Positions 8,101-14,617 of a DNA stretch of 16,858 nucleotides are shown here, one piece after another. Source of the stretch: Bacteroidales bacterium (GTDB taxonomy: Bacteria > Bacteroidota > Bacteroidia > Bacteroidales > Bacteroidaceae); assembly GCA_004558865.1 (NCBI GenBank), contig SFCY01000049.1:1-16858 (forward strand), in the 5' to 3' direction. Each line of letters begins with the position of its first letter. Position 1 is the first letter of the stretch. A program made the translations under genes and the position numbers. The notes below the pieces were generated by a model, which was not told the origin of the DNA, did not search any database, and saw only the letters and a program-made list of their open reading frames with translations.

Positions 8101-11100
8101 AGCTCGACATCCCCAAGCGCGTGGTCAACACGCAGACGGGCTCGAAGCTCCAGATGACCGTAAAGGGCTACGACCGCAACTTCGGCAGCTTCCAGGGCTT
8201 CCGCATCCAGTACAAGGACGCTCACGGAGTAGATTGGCACACAGCCAAGACATACGTCAAGGACGAGAGCCTTATGACCAAGTACCCCGACGCCGAAGTC
8301 ATGCCGGAGGGCGGCAGTACGCCATATACTTTCGATATGACCAACTCTGCGCTCTATCCCGACCAGACCTATATCTTCCGCGCGCAGACGATGTGCCTGC
8401 TCAGCAACGAGGAGACCACTAACGAGAGCGAGGAGATTGCGGTGGTCAAGGACATGGCACGTCCGCGCATCTTGGGCAACACCTCGCCCGCCAACGGCAT
8501 CTTGGACGCCGACGGCGAGATTGCGCTCAACTTCAACGAGGACATCAAGGCTTCGAGCCTGACGCAAGCGGCCAACTTTGTAGTCAACGGCAAGCTCAAC
8601 GGCTATAAGGTCGACCACGACGTGGCTCTGCAGCTCAATGCCGCCGAGGCCGCACGCACTGAGGCCACCGTCGATCTGTCCTACCGTCCGTTCGCCCTCA
8701 ACTTCTGGGTGAAATACACCGAACCCGGACAGTTGCTCAGCCACGGCTCCACCAACAACAAGCTTACGCTCTCGATTGACGACGGAGGACATCTCGTTGC
8801 CGATATGGGCGGAGCCAAGCTCACCTCAACCACCACTTTGCCTAAGGACAAGTGGATCTTCATGCAGGCCAGCTACAACTACAGCGCTGGCAAGTCTCAC
8901 CTCTCGGCCAACGCCGCATACGATGCCACAGAAGTGGTGCTCATCGACGAAGACGCTCCCGACTACGATGGCAATGGCATCATCGCCATTGGCGGAGGCA
9001 TGAAGGGCGCCCTGCACGAGCTCACGCTCTGGGATACCAACCGCACATGGTCGGAGGCCCAGCAGAGCCGCACGACAGCCAAGACGGCTGCCACCAACCA
9101 CCTCATCGGCTACTGGAAGCTCAATGAGGGCATGGGTACCGCCGCCACCGACGCTGCCCGCTCGCGCAACATGACGCTCGGCGCAGCCAACTGGTACTTC
9201 GCGGCCGCAAACAAGTCGCTCGCCTTCAACGGCGCGGCTCATGCCGACATCGACATCACGGCCTGCTCGCCCTCTGCCGAGGACAGCTATGCACTTGAGA
9301 TGTGGTTCCGCGGCGACAAGCCCGCGGCTGGCCAGACGGCAACCCTGTTCAGCGTCAACGGCGACAGCGTCGCAGCCCAGTTTACCGACCAGGGCGCCTT
9401 GCGGATCATCGCGAGCGGCAAGGAAAGCACCGTTGCCTCAGTGAACTGCCTCGACAACCTCTGGCACCACTTCGCACTCAACGTGCTGGCCGGTGGTTCT
9501 GTCACCGCCTTGATTGACGGCCAGAATGTAGTACAGTTCGCCCCTGTGCGTCCGCTGCATTTCCAGGCCGACAAGCTTGTGCTCGGCGCCATGCGCAAGC
9601 CGCAGACCGCCGGAGCCGCCGACTATGCGTTCAGCGATTACTTCAACGGCAACATCGATGAGGTGCGTCTCTGGAACGCCAAGTTCTCTGCCGACGTGCT
9701 GCGCAACCGTCGCAACACACGCCTTGAGGGTTCCGAGTCTGGACTCGCAGCCTACTATCCGTTCGAGAGCGTCCAGTTCGACGCTTACGGTCAGGCCAAC
9801 GTGGTAGGCGACCTTAACAACCACTGCGCGGCCGACACGACGAAACGCGAAGTCACGCTCGTCGACGCTACGCAGAGCGATGAGGCTCCCGGCATGAAGT
9901 CGGCTCCCACGCTCGACAAGGTCAGCTTCGACTTCACCGCTTCTGAGCGTCGTGTGGTCATCAACCTCTTGGAAAGCGACGAGGCTCTCGAAGGCACCAC
10001 TGTCAACATCACCCTGCGTGATGTGCGCGACGCCAACGACAACCTCTCACAGCCCGTCAGCTGGTCGGCCTACATCAAGCGCAACCAGCTCAAGTGGGAG
10101 AAGAACAGCCACGCGCTCACCATTGAGCGCGGAACCGGGGCCGACTTCTCCATGCAAATCTCCAATCTGAGCGGCACGCCCGAGACATGGACTGTCACTG
10201 GACTGCCCTACTGGCTCACGCTCGATGCCGAGAACGGCCAGCTTGCCGCCCTTGGCAACCGCTCGCTGAAGTTTAGCGTACCCGCTTCGACGGCCATCGG
10301 CCACTACGAAGCTACGGTTTACCTCACTGGCAACCGTGGCATAGCCGAACCGCTCACCGTGCAGTTGCACGTCACCGGCGAAAAGCCCGAATGGACGGTC
10401 AACCCGCACGACTTCGAGAACACCATGACCCTCATCGGTGAACTGAAGTACAACGGCAAGCCCGGAGAGGACGAGGAGGACATCGTGGCCGCCTTCGACA
10501 ACAGCGGACGCTGCATCGGCTTGCAGCACCCAGTATACAACAAGCGCTACGACCGTTACTTCACGATGATGACAATCTATTCGAATGACGACATCAGCGG
10601 TCAGAATGTGACGTTCCGCGTGTGGGATGCCTCAACGGGCGAAATCCACTCTATGGTAGAGCCATCTGTGCCCATCAAGGTGGCCAGCAACGCCCTCTAC
10701 GGCACCATCACCAGTCCTATTGAGCTCAACGCCACAGACTTGCTCGAGCAGCAGATGAAGTTGGTTAAGGGATGGCAGTGGAAGTCGCTCTTTGTCAAGC
10801 CTGAGAAGATGACCGTCGAGAGCGTGTTCAAGCCTGTACTGGCCAAGACCAGCACGGTGAAGAACCAGAACCGCTATGCGGTGATGCAGAACGACAAGGT
10901 ACTCGGCTCGCTCAAGGATATGAGCGTCACCACGATGTACCGCGTCAACATGACCGACTCGGCCACGCTCCACATCACTGGCAACAAGCTCAACCCGCAG
11001 GATGAGCCCATCACACTCGACAAGGGCTGGAACTGGCTCGGTTATACGCCAGGCTTCTCCGCCTCGCCCGCCTACGCTCTGGCTTCTGCCAGCCCGCAGA

Positions 11101-11873
11101 ACGGCGACATCATCAAGAGCCAGCGCGGATTTGCCTACTATCAGGACTATGATTGGATTGGCACGCTCACGGCTATGGAGCCCGGCGAGGGTTACATGTA
11201 CAAGGCTGCCGCTAACCGCACGTTCTACTATCCGTCGGTTGCGCCCCAGCACTTGGACAAGGCTCCACGCTTCATCTCGAAAGTTGATTCTGTATGGCAC
11301 TTCGGCCAGCCCGACTACCATGCTTATCCCAACACGATGACCGTTACGTCGAAGATCATAAAGGACGGCCAGGAGGTGCACGGCGCCGACGTGGGCTTCT
11401 TCATCAACGGCGTCAACTGGGCTTCGTCTGAGGAAATCGACGACTGGTATTTCATCAATGTCACCCACTTGGGCAACAATATCCCCATCGAAATTTTGGT
11501 GTGGATACCCGAGGACAACTTGGTTTACAACTCTCCGACCCAGCTGGAGTACAACGATGACGCCATCGTGGGCAGCCTCGACAATCCGTTCATCATCACC
11601 GTAGGCACTTCTACGGGCATCAACGAGACAGAGAACGGAAGCGTGACCATCACGCCACGCCAGACCAAGGACCATGTGGTGGTGACATCTGGTTCGCCGA
11701 TACGTGAGCTGCGTGTGTTCAACATGCAGGGAGCAGCGGTCTATTTCGACAGTCCGTCGGATGCTCACCGCGCAACCATCAGCGTAAACGGTCTGCCCGA
11801 CGGTGTCTACTTCGTCGATGTGCTCACAACCGACGGCCGCCACACCAAGCAGCGTATCGTGAAGGTGGATTAA
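2163..11873 (+). CDS. Giant secreted multi-domain surface protein with T9SS sorting domain (adhesin/glycan-binding candidate)
   Basis: This single 3236-residue frame encodes a protein exported by Sec and then by the type IX system. A signal peptide spans M39 to about A57 (MKLLLVLLLLGGLPLPGFA), preceded by an unusually long basic leader. Approximate modules by residue: 60-330 beta region; 330-640 fibronectin-III-like; 665-905 LamG-like (GYIDEIRLW at 836); 920-1045 carboxypeptidase-regulatory-like; 1468-1830 unassigned beta-rich core with a helical insert (1679-1715) and an SCPYE motif (Cys1825); 1846-1965 CARDB-like; 2097-2150 SbsA-type Ig-like; 2150-2320 and 2335-2536 LamG-like; 2643-2739 BACON-like; 2742-3146 duplicated modules; 3152-3236 T9SS type A sorting domain (IRELRVFNMQG, GLPDGVYFVDV). 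No catalytic signature is evident, so adhesion or glycan binding is inferred. The start at 2163 follows a typical A-rich stretch; ATG 2277 is an alternative. Confidence 0.88.
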   Translation: MNQNQKQMAFLDLLGNSRRCRAALDAAWRHRLLKRSSLMKLLLVLLLLGGLPLPGFADLSRDQVKGKLVWSNTTFTLDKPYIEFEYPGYNSDGKDDMMRWIRFYAYVNGKDYEVGWIPDHNNALYRANPEWGLLRLEKTEKRGEIFYNTVRFYPSDKFMQAATHMFRFTGTWDTDKNMEGENKRSGNDYYFDEYVTPNMGQIDGAIKSVTLERNEPGKIQVSGYQFKSTFSSGANFSRVIYVNSRPGYLCDGTYAKFTAGNGYNTPQQLNNVNTSNRARVTVYLSTAYEGKQHVEFGGNKPTNQKPVFDVFQQFIDNYTFATVKGCPYVANLRSELLQWDQKVKLSWQLGTDVIDYDTDGRWVIFRYKKSAGEGTRVKIADVDLGTTTYNAPFDNYNDQYVYEVCFMRTKWLQNNNNPKLVKDLSAATTISTKPEMKIVLTAEPMKNSIRLNWNYPVFSHTDKSFKVSYKTDTQNNWITVDVPHNNATAISSSYTIENVTNAYDIYSCKVELADLGNTFTSNQVQASITGRSSVTSINVSKGMYSNTVKVNWTAEQIGNTNTRYEVFRRLLGTNDAWNKIYSTSGTGDSYNYDDNTAAPGQFYEYKVEASTNYAKNGQATKNYFSNALTDNGFSVSTGTITGRIAYGTGTAVDSVRVNLVQSADDDVAKAQFYSLRVNDVGGGIALPLDTTQAKAIYGQNQPFTVQMWVNFDKDIKGRNNRGNATPMLFDILAQHSIFSQKINNEWVLIIRYPTNDKDGYRDKTTSLKLTPGKFYNVVASHDGNRHWMMRLIDEDGKLQKDSVTAERDVTYTTNNSRAGFTFGTNLSNDATYRFQGYIDEIRLWSKSLSDAELMRTYNHQLTGDEKNLYLYYNLDEGIQNQQTAYDYSRTGGVANSHHATIRPSSSISTVVPPASAFSVFGLTDSEGNYVIKGVPFSGNGTNYSIVPSYGVHSFSPAKSSRFVSQSSLNHSGVDFKDVSSFPVSGTVYYENTDYPVEGANLYVDGLICTKDGEVIATDEQGRYTIDVPIGDHFIQIKKSGHTFVNNGRYPQDANNAGTRFTFEKPISDLRFTDNTKVVVAGRVAGGSIEANKPVGMGLGEANIGRAVIKLTAGTYRMNVKAETVKDGIQNATDTLYYNAASKDVNSRAYVEGGDNDKVKRICIETDALTGEFAAMLPPVEYRVESVTIPANSGDGGVMIDASKLSTINATNAMLVQTDSVETGEKAGQTFDYCAKLVVPYYVEPKLIVTQKGAKGFGDETFTYQEVDGTNKTTLRLWEEEGDNVKYNYTYPIFTQNNRYTFNIEGYEEYVNKDNAKVKTSRVPLQNSLVTINNEFASGQVVSTDDATIDSLEANQLRLDSLGKGTYTFVAGFPNITSPYTRGLNITYESGSATKQWSQNNTFKAIVFGELPTGNNFVTSGPDKVLMVLRDPPGSNSNAFYEQGTSVSQITSYDGTFVTNNEVTTLTKLGLGFTTWHGVGSGIINTVDEKFDLTVGAQVNAEVTKNNTWTETVTTTSRISTGDTEDYVGANGDVFVGAATNLLFGKARKVELAKQGDGNFAVQQTDGISTGIKYSTGFNYTQNYVENTLLPNFEMLRDQLLKEPGTVSGDANNTDDPIYVSKLSKDNEKFGSDNDDKAVWKDQAVGNNVLDGPSYKMILPSNAANAKDSTGTKGRVYQDMVRWYNQQIKLWKQLLAENEMAKKEAKDNRSQYLIENTSFSAGTTIENSVSVTTGKEKTVTQQYEVLAVVGGETGFDVNNSTGLTVTVQTTTGTRQTVAIGSGSEETKTMGYTLKEDGDDDALSVDIFNAPDGFGPIFLTKGGQTSCPYEDRYVTKYYMPGYELSAATMQIEKPELSVENAFATDVPSGGVANYTLIMRNNSDTNEDVWFMLSQVDDTNPNGAKLSIDGQVLTEGRVFLVPARNELRKQLQLTQTDQSKLDYENVKLSLHSRCQSDPTGVWPVIADTVAITAKFVATCSDIQLDIPKRVVNTQTGSKLQMTVKGYDRNFGSFQGFRIQYKDAHGVDWHTAKTYVKDESLMTKYPDAEVMPEGGSTPYTFDMTNSALYPDQTYIFRAQTMCLLSNEETTNESEEIAVVKDMARPRILGNTSPANGILDADGEIALNFNEDIKASSLTQAANFVVNGKLNGYKVDHDVALQLNAAEAARTEATVDLSYRPFALNFWVKYTEPGQLLSHGSTNNKLTLSIDDGGHLVADMGGAKLTSTTTLPKDKWIFMQASYNYSAGKSHLSANAAYDATEVVLIDEDAPDYDGNGIIAIGGGMKGALHELTLWDTNRTWSEAQQSRTTAKTAATNHLIGYWKLNEGMGTAATDAARSRNMTLGAANWYFAAANKSLAFNGAAHADIDITACSPSAEDSYALEMWFRGDKPAAGQTATLFSVNGDSVAAQFTDQGALRIIASGKESTVASVNCLDNLWHHFALNVLAGGSVTALIDGQNVVQFAPVRPLHFQADKLVLGAMRKPQTAGAADYAFSDYFNGNIDEVRLWNAKFSADVLRNRRNTRLEGSESGLAAYYPFESVQFDAYGQANVVGDLNNHCAADTTKREVTLVDATQSDEAPGMKSAPTLDKVSFDFTASERRVVINLLESDEALEGTTVNITLRDVRDANDNLSQPVSWSAYIKRNQLKWEKNSHALTIERGTGADFSMQISNLSGTPETWTVTGLPYWLTLDAENGQLAALGNRSLKFSVPASTAIGHYEATVYLTGNRGIAEPLTVQLHVTGEKPEWTVNPHDFENTMTLIGELKYNGKPGEDEEDIVAAFDNSGRCIGLQHPVYNKRYDRYFTMMTIYSNDDISGQNVTFRVWDASTGEIHSMVEPSVPIKVASNALYGTITSPIELNATDLLEQQMKLVKGWQWKSLFVKPEKMTVESVFKPVLAKTSTVKNQNRYAVMQNDKVLGSLKDMSVTTMYRVNMTDSATLHITGNKLNPQDEPITLDKGWNWLGYTPGFSASPAYALASASPQNGDIIKSQRGFAYYQDYDWIGTLTAMEPGEGYMYKAAANRTFYYPSVAPQHLDKAPRFISKVDSVWHFGQPDYHAYPNTMTVTSKIIKDGQEVHGADVGFFINGVNWASSEEIDDWYFINVTHLGNNIPIEILVWIPEDNLVYNSPTQLEYNDDAIVGSLDNPFIITVGTSTGINETENGSVTITPRQTKDHVVVTSGSPIRELRVFNMQGAAVYFDSPSDAHRATISVNGLPDGVYFVDVLTTDGRHTKQRIVKVD

Positions 11874-11900
11874 ACCATCCCCGCGTATATCGCTCTTATC

Positions 11901-11947
11901 AGCCATCCCCAGCCACACTCTGGCTGCGGGGTGGCTTTTCTTTTATT
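11901..11947 (+). terminator. Intrinsic terminator after the giant gene
   Basis: AGCCATCCCCAGCCA pairs with TGGCTGCGGGGTGGCT (11901-11936) through one bulge and one wobble. CTTTTCTTTTATT follows directly. The structure lies 27 bp after the stop codon and separates the giant gene from the hpt cluster. Confidence 0.85.
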
Positions 11948-12032
11948 CCGAAAGCTCTCCCGAGAGTCGGTGCGGGCAGGAAAATGCAACGGGCCAAAAT
12001 TTTGCAGCCCGAATAAAAAACAAGCCGTTTAT

Positions 12033-12063
12033 TTTGTTCTTCGCCCGAATTGCACTAACTTTG
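12033..12063 (+). promoter_or_regulatory. Bacteroidota-type sigma-ABfr promoter of hpt
   Basis: TTTG at 12033-12036 and TAACTTTG at 12056-12063 are separated by 19 bp, an essentially perfect match to the phylum consensus TTTG-N19-TAnnTTTG. Transcription would start near 12070, giving a short A/T-rich leader of about 20 nt before the ATG at 12089. Confidence 0.85.
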
Positions 12064-12088
12064 CACAATAATACATTATTATTATCAG

Positions 12089-12625
12089 ATGGAAACAATC
12101 AAGATAAAGGACAAAACTTTCAAGACCTTCATTCCTGAGAGCGAAATCCAAAAGCGCGTGGCCGCAGTGGCCGAGAGGATCAATCACGACATGGCCGGGA
12201 AGAATCCTCTGATGCTCGCCGTGCTCAACGGATCGTTCATCTTCGCCGCCGACCTGATGCGCTACCTCACCATTCCCTGCGAGATCTCGTTTGTGAAGCT
12301 CGCCTCCTACCAAGGCACCACCTCCACGGGCAAAATCAAGGAGGTGATAGGCATCAACGAGAGTCTGGAGGGCCGCGACGTGGTCATCGTGGAGGACATC
12401 GTCGACACGGGAGCCACCATGAAGCGCATGCTTGAGACCCTCGGCACGCGCAACCCCAAGTCGCTCCACATCTGCACGCTGCTGCTCAAGCCCGGCAAGC
12501 TCCAGGTGCCGCTCGACATTGAGTATGCCGCCATGGAGATTCCCAACGACTTCATCGTGGGCTACGGTCTCGACTACGACCAGCAGGGGCGCAACCTCCG
12601 CGACATCTACACGGTAGTGGAGTGA
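12089..12625 (+). CDS. hpt: Hypoxanthine phosphoribosyltransferase
   Basis: This cytoplasmic purine-salvage enzyme transfers phosphoribose from PRPP to hypoxanthine and usually guanine, giving IMP and GMP. The 178-residue length is normal for bacterial HPRT. The PRPP-binding signature VVIVEDIVDTGAT lies at residues 98-110. The LNGSF loop at 46-50 is the conserved N-terminal loop that contacts pyrophosphate. The flexible catalytic loop falls in the SYQGTTSTG segment at 73-81, and the C-terminal base-binding part is IPNDFIVGYGLDYD at 151-164. It is the first gene after a strong promoter and is followed by adk, so two steps of purine nucleotide supply are linked. The 110-bp gap before adk contains strong GC-rich hairpins. 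Confidence 0.95.
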   Translation: METIKIKDKTFKTFIPESEIQKRVAAVAERINHDMAGKNPLMLAVLNGSFIFAADLMRYLTIPCEISFVKLASYQGTTSTGKIKEVIGINESLEGRDVVIVEDIVDTGATMKRMLETLGTRNPKSLHICTLLLKPGKLQVPLDIEYAAMEIPNDFIVGYGLDYDQQGRNLRDIYTVVE

Positions 12626-12663
12626 CATCACGCAACAACAATCAATCATCTCCCATGCCCATC

Positions 12664-12716
12664 CGGCCCGCGGGCCGCACGGCGTGTGGGAGGCGGGTGA
12701 GCCGTGGGCTCTCCGC
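12664..12716 (+). promoter_or_regulatory. GC-rich hairpins in the hpt-adk spacer
   Basis: The spacer holds a perfect 14-bp palindrome, CGGCCCGCGGGCCG (12664-12677). After it comes a two-part hairpin: GCGG and GAGCC (12693-12703) pair with GGCTC and CCGC (12707-12716) around a GTG loop. There is no T-tract, so a terminator is unlikely. It may act as a processing or stability element in the leader of adk. The function is inferred. Confidence 0.4.
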
Positions 12717-12735
12717 TAACACAATATCAACAAAA

Positions 12736-13308
12736 ATGAGGAATATCGTGATTTTCGGTGCCCCAGGCTCCGGCAAGGGCACCCAGAGTGACAAACTGAT
12801 TAAGAAGTACGGCTTCAAGCACATCTCCACGGGCGACGTGCTGCGCAACGAGATCAAGAACGGCACCGAGCTGGGCAAGACAGCCAAGGGCTACATTGAT
12901 GAGGGCAAGCTGATTCCCGACGACCTGATGGTGAGCATCTTGGCGTCGGTCTACGACAGCTTCGGCAAGGACCACGAGGGCGTGATCTTCGACGGCTTCC
13001 CCCGCACCATTCCGCAGGCCGAGGCCTTGAAGAATATGCTTGCCGAGCGTGGCCACAAGGTGGCCGCCATGATCGAGCTCGACGTGCCTGAGGAAGAGCT
13101 GATGAAGCGCCTCCTGCGCCGCGGGCAGATTGAGGGACGCAGCGACGACAACGAGGAGACCATCAAGAAGCGCCTCAACGTCTACCATACGCAGACGGCT
13201 CCCCTCATCGAGTGGTATGAGAAGGAGGGCATCCGCCACCACATCAAGGGCGACGGCGAGCTGGAGCGCATCTTCGCCGACGTTTGCGCCGTAGTGGACA
13301 GCCTGTAG
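12736..13308 (+). CDS. adk: Adenylate kinase, short-LID type
   Basis: This cytoplasmic enzyme interconverts ATP + AMP and 2 ADP. The P-loop GAPGSGKGT is at residues 8-16, the AMP-site motif STGDVLR at 31-37 and FDGFPRT at 85-91. The LID is reduced to a short RGQIEGRSDDN loop (129-139) with no zinc-binding cysteines, matching the roughly 190-residue Bacteroidota form. I chose ATG 12736 because MRNIVIFGAPGSGKGT begins the fold as in the family and AATATCAACAAAA precedes it. The frame is open back to a GTG at 12622, but that would add 38 residues of low-complexity sequence across the hairpin-rich spacer. It probably shares the hpt transcript. Confidence 0.95.
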   Translation: MRNIVIFGAPGSGKGTQSDKLIKKYGFKHISTGDVLRNEIKNGTELGKTAKGYIDEGKLIPDDLMVSILASVYDSFGKDHEGVIFDGFPRTIPQAEALKNMLAERGHKVAAMIELDVPEEELMKRLLRRGQIEGRSDDNEETIKKRLNVYHTQTAPLIEWYEKEGIRHHIKGDGELERIFADVCAVVDSL

Positions 13309-13350
13309 GAATCCTCCGTTCCCTCCATGGGGGCGGGCTATACTTTTCCG

Positions 13351-13379
13351 AGGGGGGCGGGGAATCCCCTGTCCCCCCT
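13351..13379 (+). promoter_or_regulatory. Very GC-rich hairpin between adk and obgE
   Basis: AGGGGGG (13351-13357) pairs with CCCCCCT (13373-13379), and GGGG (13359-13362) with CCCC (13366-13369), leaving an AAT loop. The sequence after it (CTTGTACCTTGCTTTCG) is only moderately T-rich, so this could be a weak terminator or a processing site. G-runs at 13329-13333, 13335-13337, 13352-13357 and 13359-13362 also allow a G-quadruplex with one long loop. Confidence 0.45.
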
Positions 13380-13441
13380 CTTGTACCTTGCTTTCGCATA
13401 CGGGGAAGCGGGGCAATATTGTTTTAGCAAATCTGTAAGAA

Positions 13442-14617
13442 ATGGAGAGCAACTTTGTAGACTATGTGAAGATATACTGCCGTTCGGGCAAAGGCGGCAG
13501 AGGGTCCATGCACCTGCGCCATGTGAAGTATCAACCCAATGGTGGCCCCGACGGCGGCGACGGCGGCGACGGTGGCAGCGTCGTCCTGCGCGGCAACCAC
13601 AACTATTGGACGCTGCTCCATCTGAAATACCAGCGTCATGTCTTCGCCGAGCATGGTGGCAACGGCGGCCGCGACAAGTGCCACGGCACCAAGGGCAAGA
13701 ACGCCTATATCGACGTGCCTTGCGGCACGGTGGTCTACAACGCCGAGACAGGAAAATATATCTGCGATGTCACCTACGACGGACAGGAAGTGGTACTGCT
13801 TCCCGGTGGACGTGGCGGGCTGGGCAACTGGCAGTTCCGCACGTCGACCAACCAGACTCCACGATTTGCCCAACCCGGCGAGCCCATGCAGGAGATGACC
13901 ATCATCCTCGAACTGAAGCTCTTGGCCGATGTGGGACTGGTGGGTTTCCCCAATGCCGGCAAGTCGACGCTGCTCTCCGCCGTGTCGAGCGCCAAGCCCA
14001 AGATAGCCAACTATCCCTTCACCACGCTTGAGCCCTCGTTGGGCATCGTGGCCTATCACGACAACCGAAGCTTCGTGATGGCCGACATCCCCGGCATCAT
14101 CGAGGGAGCCAGTGAGGGCAAGGGATTGGGACTGCGCTTCCTGCGCCACATCGAGCGCAACTCGCTGCTCCTGTTCATGGTTCCCGGCGACACCGACGAC
14201 ATCAAGCACGACTACGAGGTGCTGCTCAACGAGCTGAGGCGTTTCAACCCCGAGTTGCTGTCAAAGCACCGTGTGCTGGCCGTCACCAAGTGCGACCTGC
14301 TCGACGAAGAACTCATACAGATGCTCCGCGAGACCCTGCCCGATGACCTGCCCGTGGTGTTCATCTCCGCCGTCACAGGCTATGGCATCGACCAGCTCAA
14401 GGATGTGCTGTGGCAGGAACTCAACAGCGAGAGCAACAAACTGCAGGAGATCACGGCTGAGGACACCCTCGTGCACCGCGACAAGGACATGGGCCATCTG
14501 CCCGACGAACTCAAGGAAGAGGGCATGGACGAGGACATCGAGATGGTGGATGCCGACGAGGTGGAGGACATCGACGATGTGGAGGATCTCGACGACTTTG
14601 AATATACCGACGCATGA
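13442..14617 (+). CDS. obgE: GTPase Obg (ribosome assembly/stress GTPase)
   Basis: This conserved GTPase binds the 50S subunit during its assembly and links growth to nucleotide levels. Residues 1-158 form the glycine-rich Obg domain, with typical runs near 31-46 (NGGPDGGDGGDGG) and PGGRGGLGNW at 121-130. The G domain shows GFPNAGKST (G1, 168-176), a G2 threonine at 194-195, DIPGI (G3, 215-219), TKCD (G4, 282-285) and SAV (G5, 309-311). The Thr in place of Asn in G4 is tolerated in this family, and I believe usual in Bacteroidota. The C-terminus, about 355-391, is a strongly acidic tail. The start follows a 133-bp spacer with a strong GC hairpin. The stop overlaps the pgeF start. Confidence 0.95.
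   Translation: MESNFVDYVKIYCRSGKGGRGSMHLRHVKYQPNGGPDGGDGGDGGSVVLRGNHNYWTLLHLKYQRHVFAEHGGNGGRDKCHGTKGKNAYIDVPCGTVVYNAETGKYICDVTYDGQEVVLLPGGRGGLGNWQFRTSTNQTPRFAQPGEPMQEMTIILELKLLADVGLVGFPNAGKSTLLSAVSSAKPKIANYPFTTLEPSLGIVAYHDNRSFVMADIPGIIEGASEGKGLGLRFLRHIERNSLLLFMVPGDTDDIKHDYEVLLNELRRFNPELLSKHRVLAVTKCDLLDEELIQMLRETLPDDLPVVFISAVTGYGIDQLKDVLWQELNSESNKLQEITAEDTLVHRDKDMGHLPDELKEEGMDEDIEMVDADEVEDIDDVEDLDDFEYTDA

Noticed and set aside
6417..8792. A 791-codon open frame on the minus strand inside the giant gene (also 3552-4667 and 10632-11918 on minus)
   Set aside because: The + strand frame has a signal peptide, recognisable modules and a sorting domain. The minus frames stay open because GC-ending codons on the + strand avoid minus-strand stops. 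Their translations are Val/Leu/His/Gly-rich with no domain.
11991..12010. Small palindrome CAAAATTTTG flanked by GGGC/GCCC upstream of hpt
   Set aside because: It could be an operator, but it lies about 25-40 bp upstream of the -33 box, is short and AT-rich, and has no second copy nearby.
12622..12735. Upstream GTG start giving adk 38 extra residues
   Set aside because: The extension crosses GC hairpins and is low-complexity. The adenylate kinase fold begins at MRNIVIFGAPGSGKGT, and ATG 12736 has the usual A-rich context.
13327..14031. A 234-codon + frame overlapping obgE
   Set aside because: It is an Arg/Pro/Gln-rich shadow frame of obgE, whose own frame has all five GTPase motifs.
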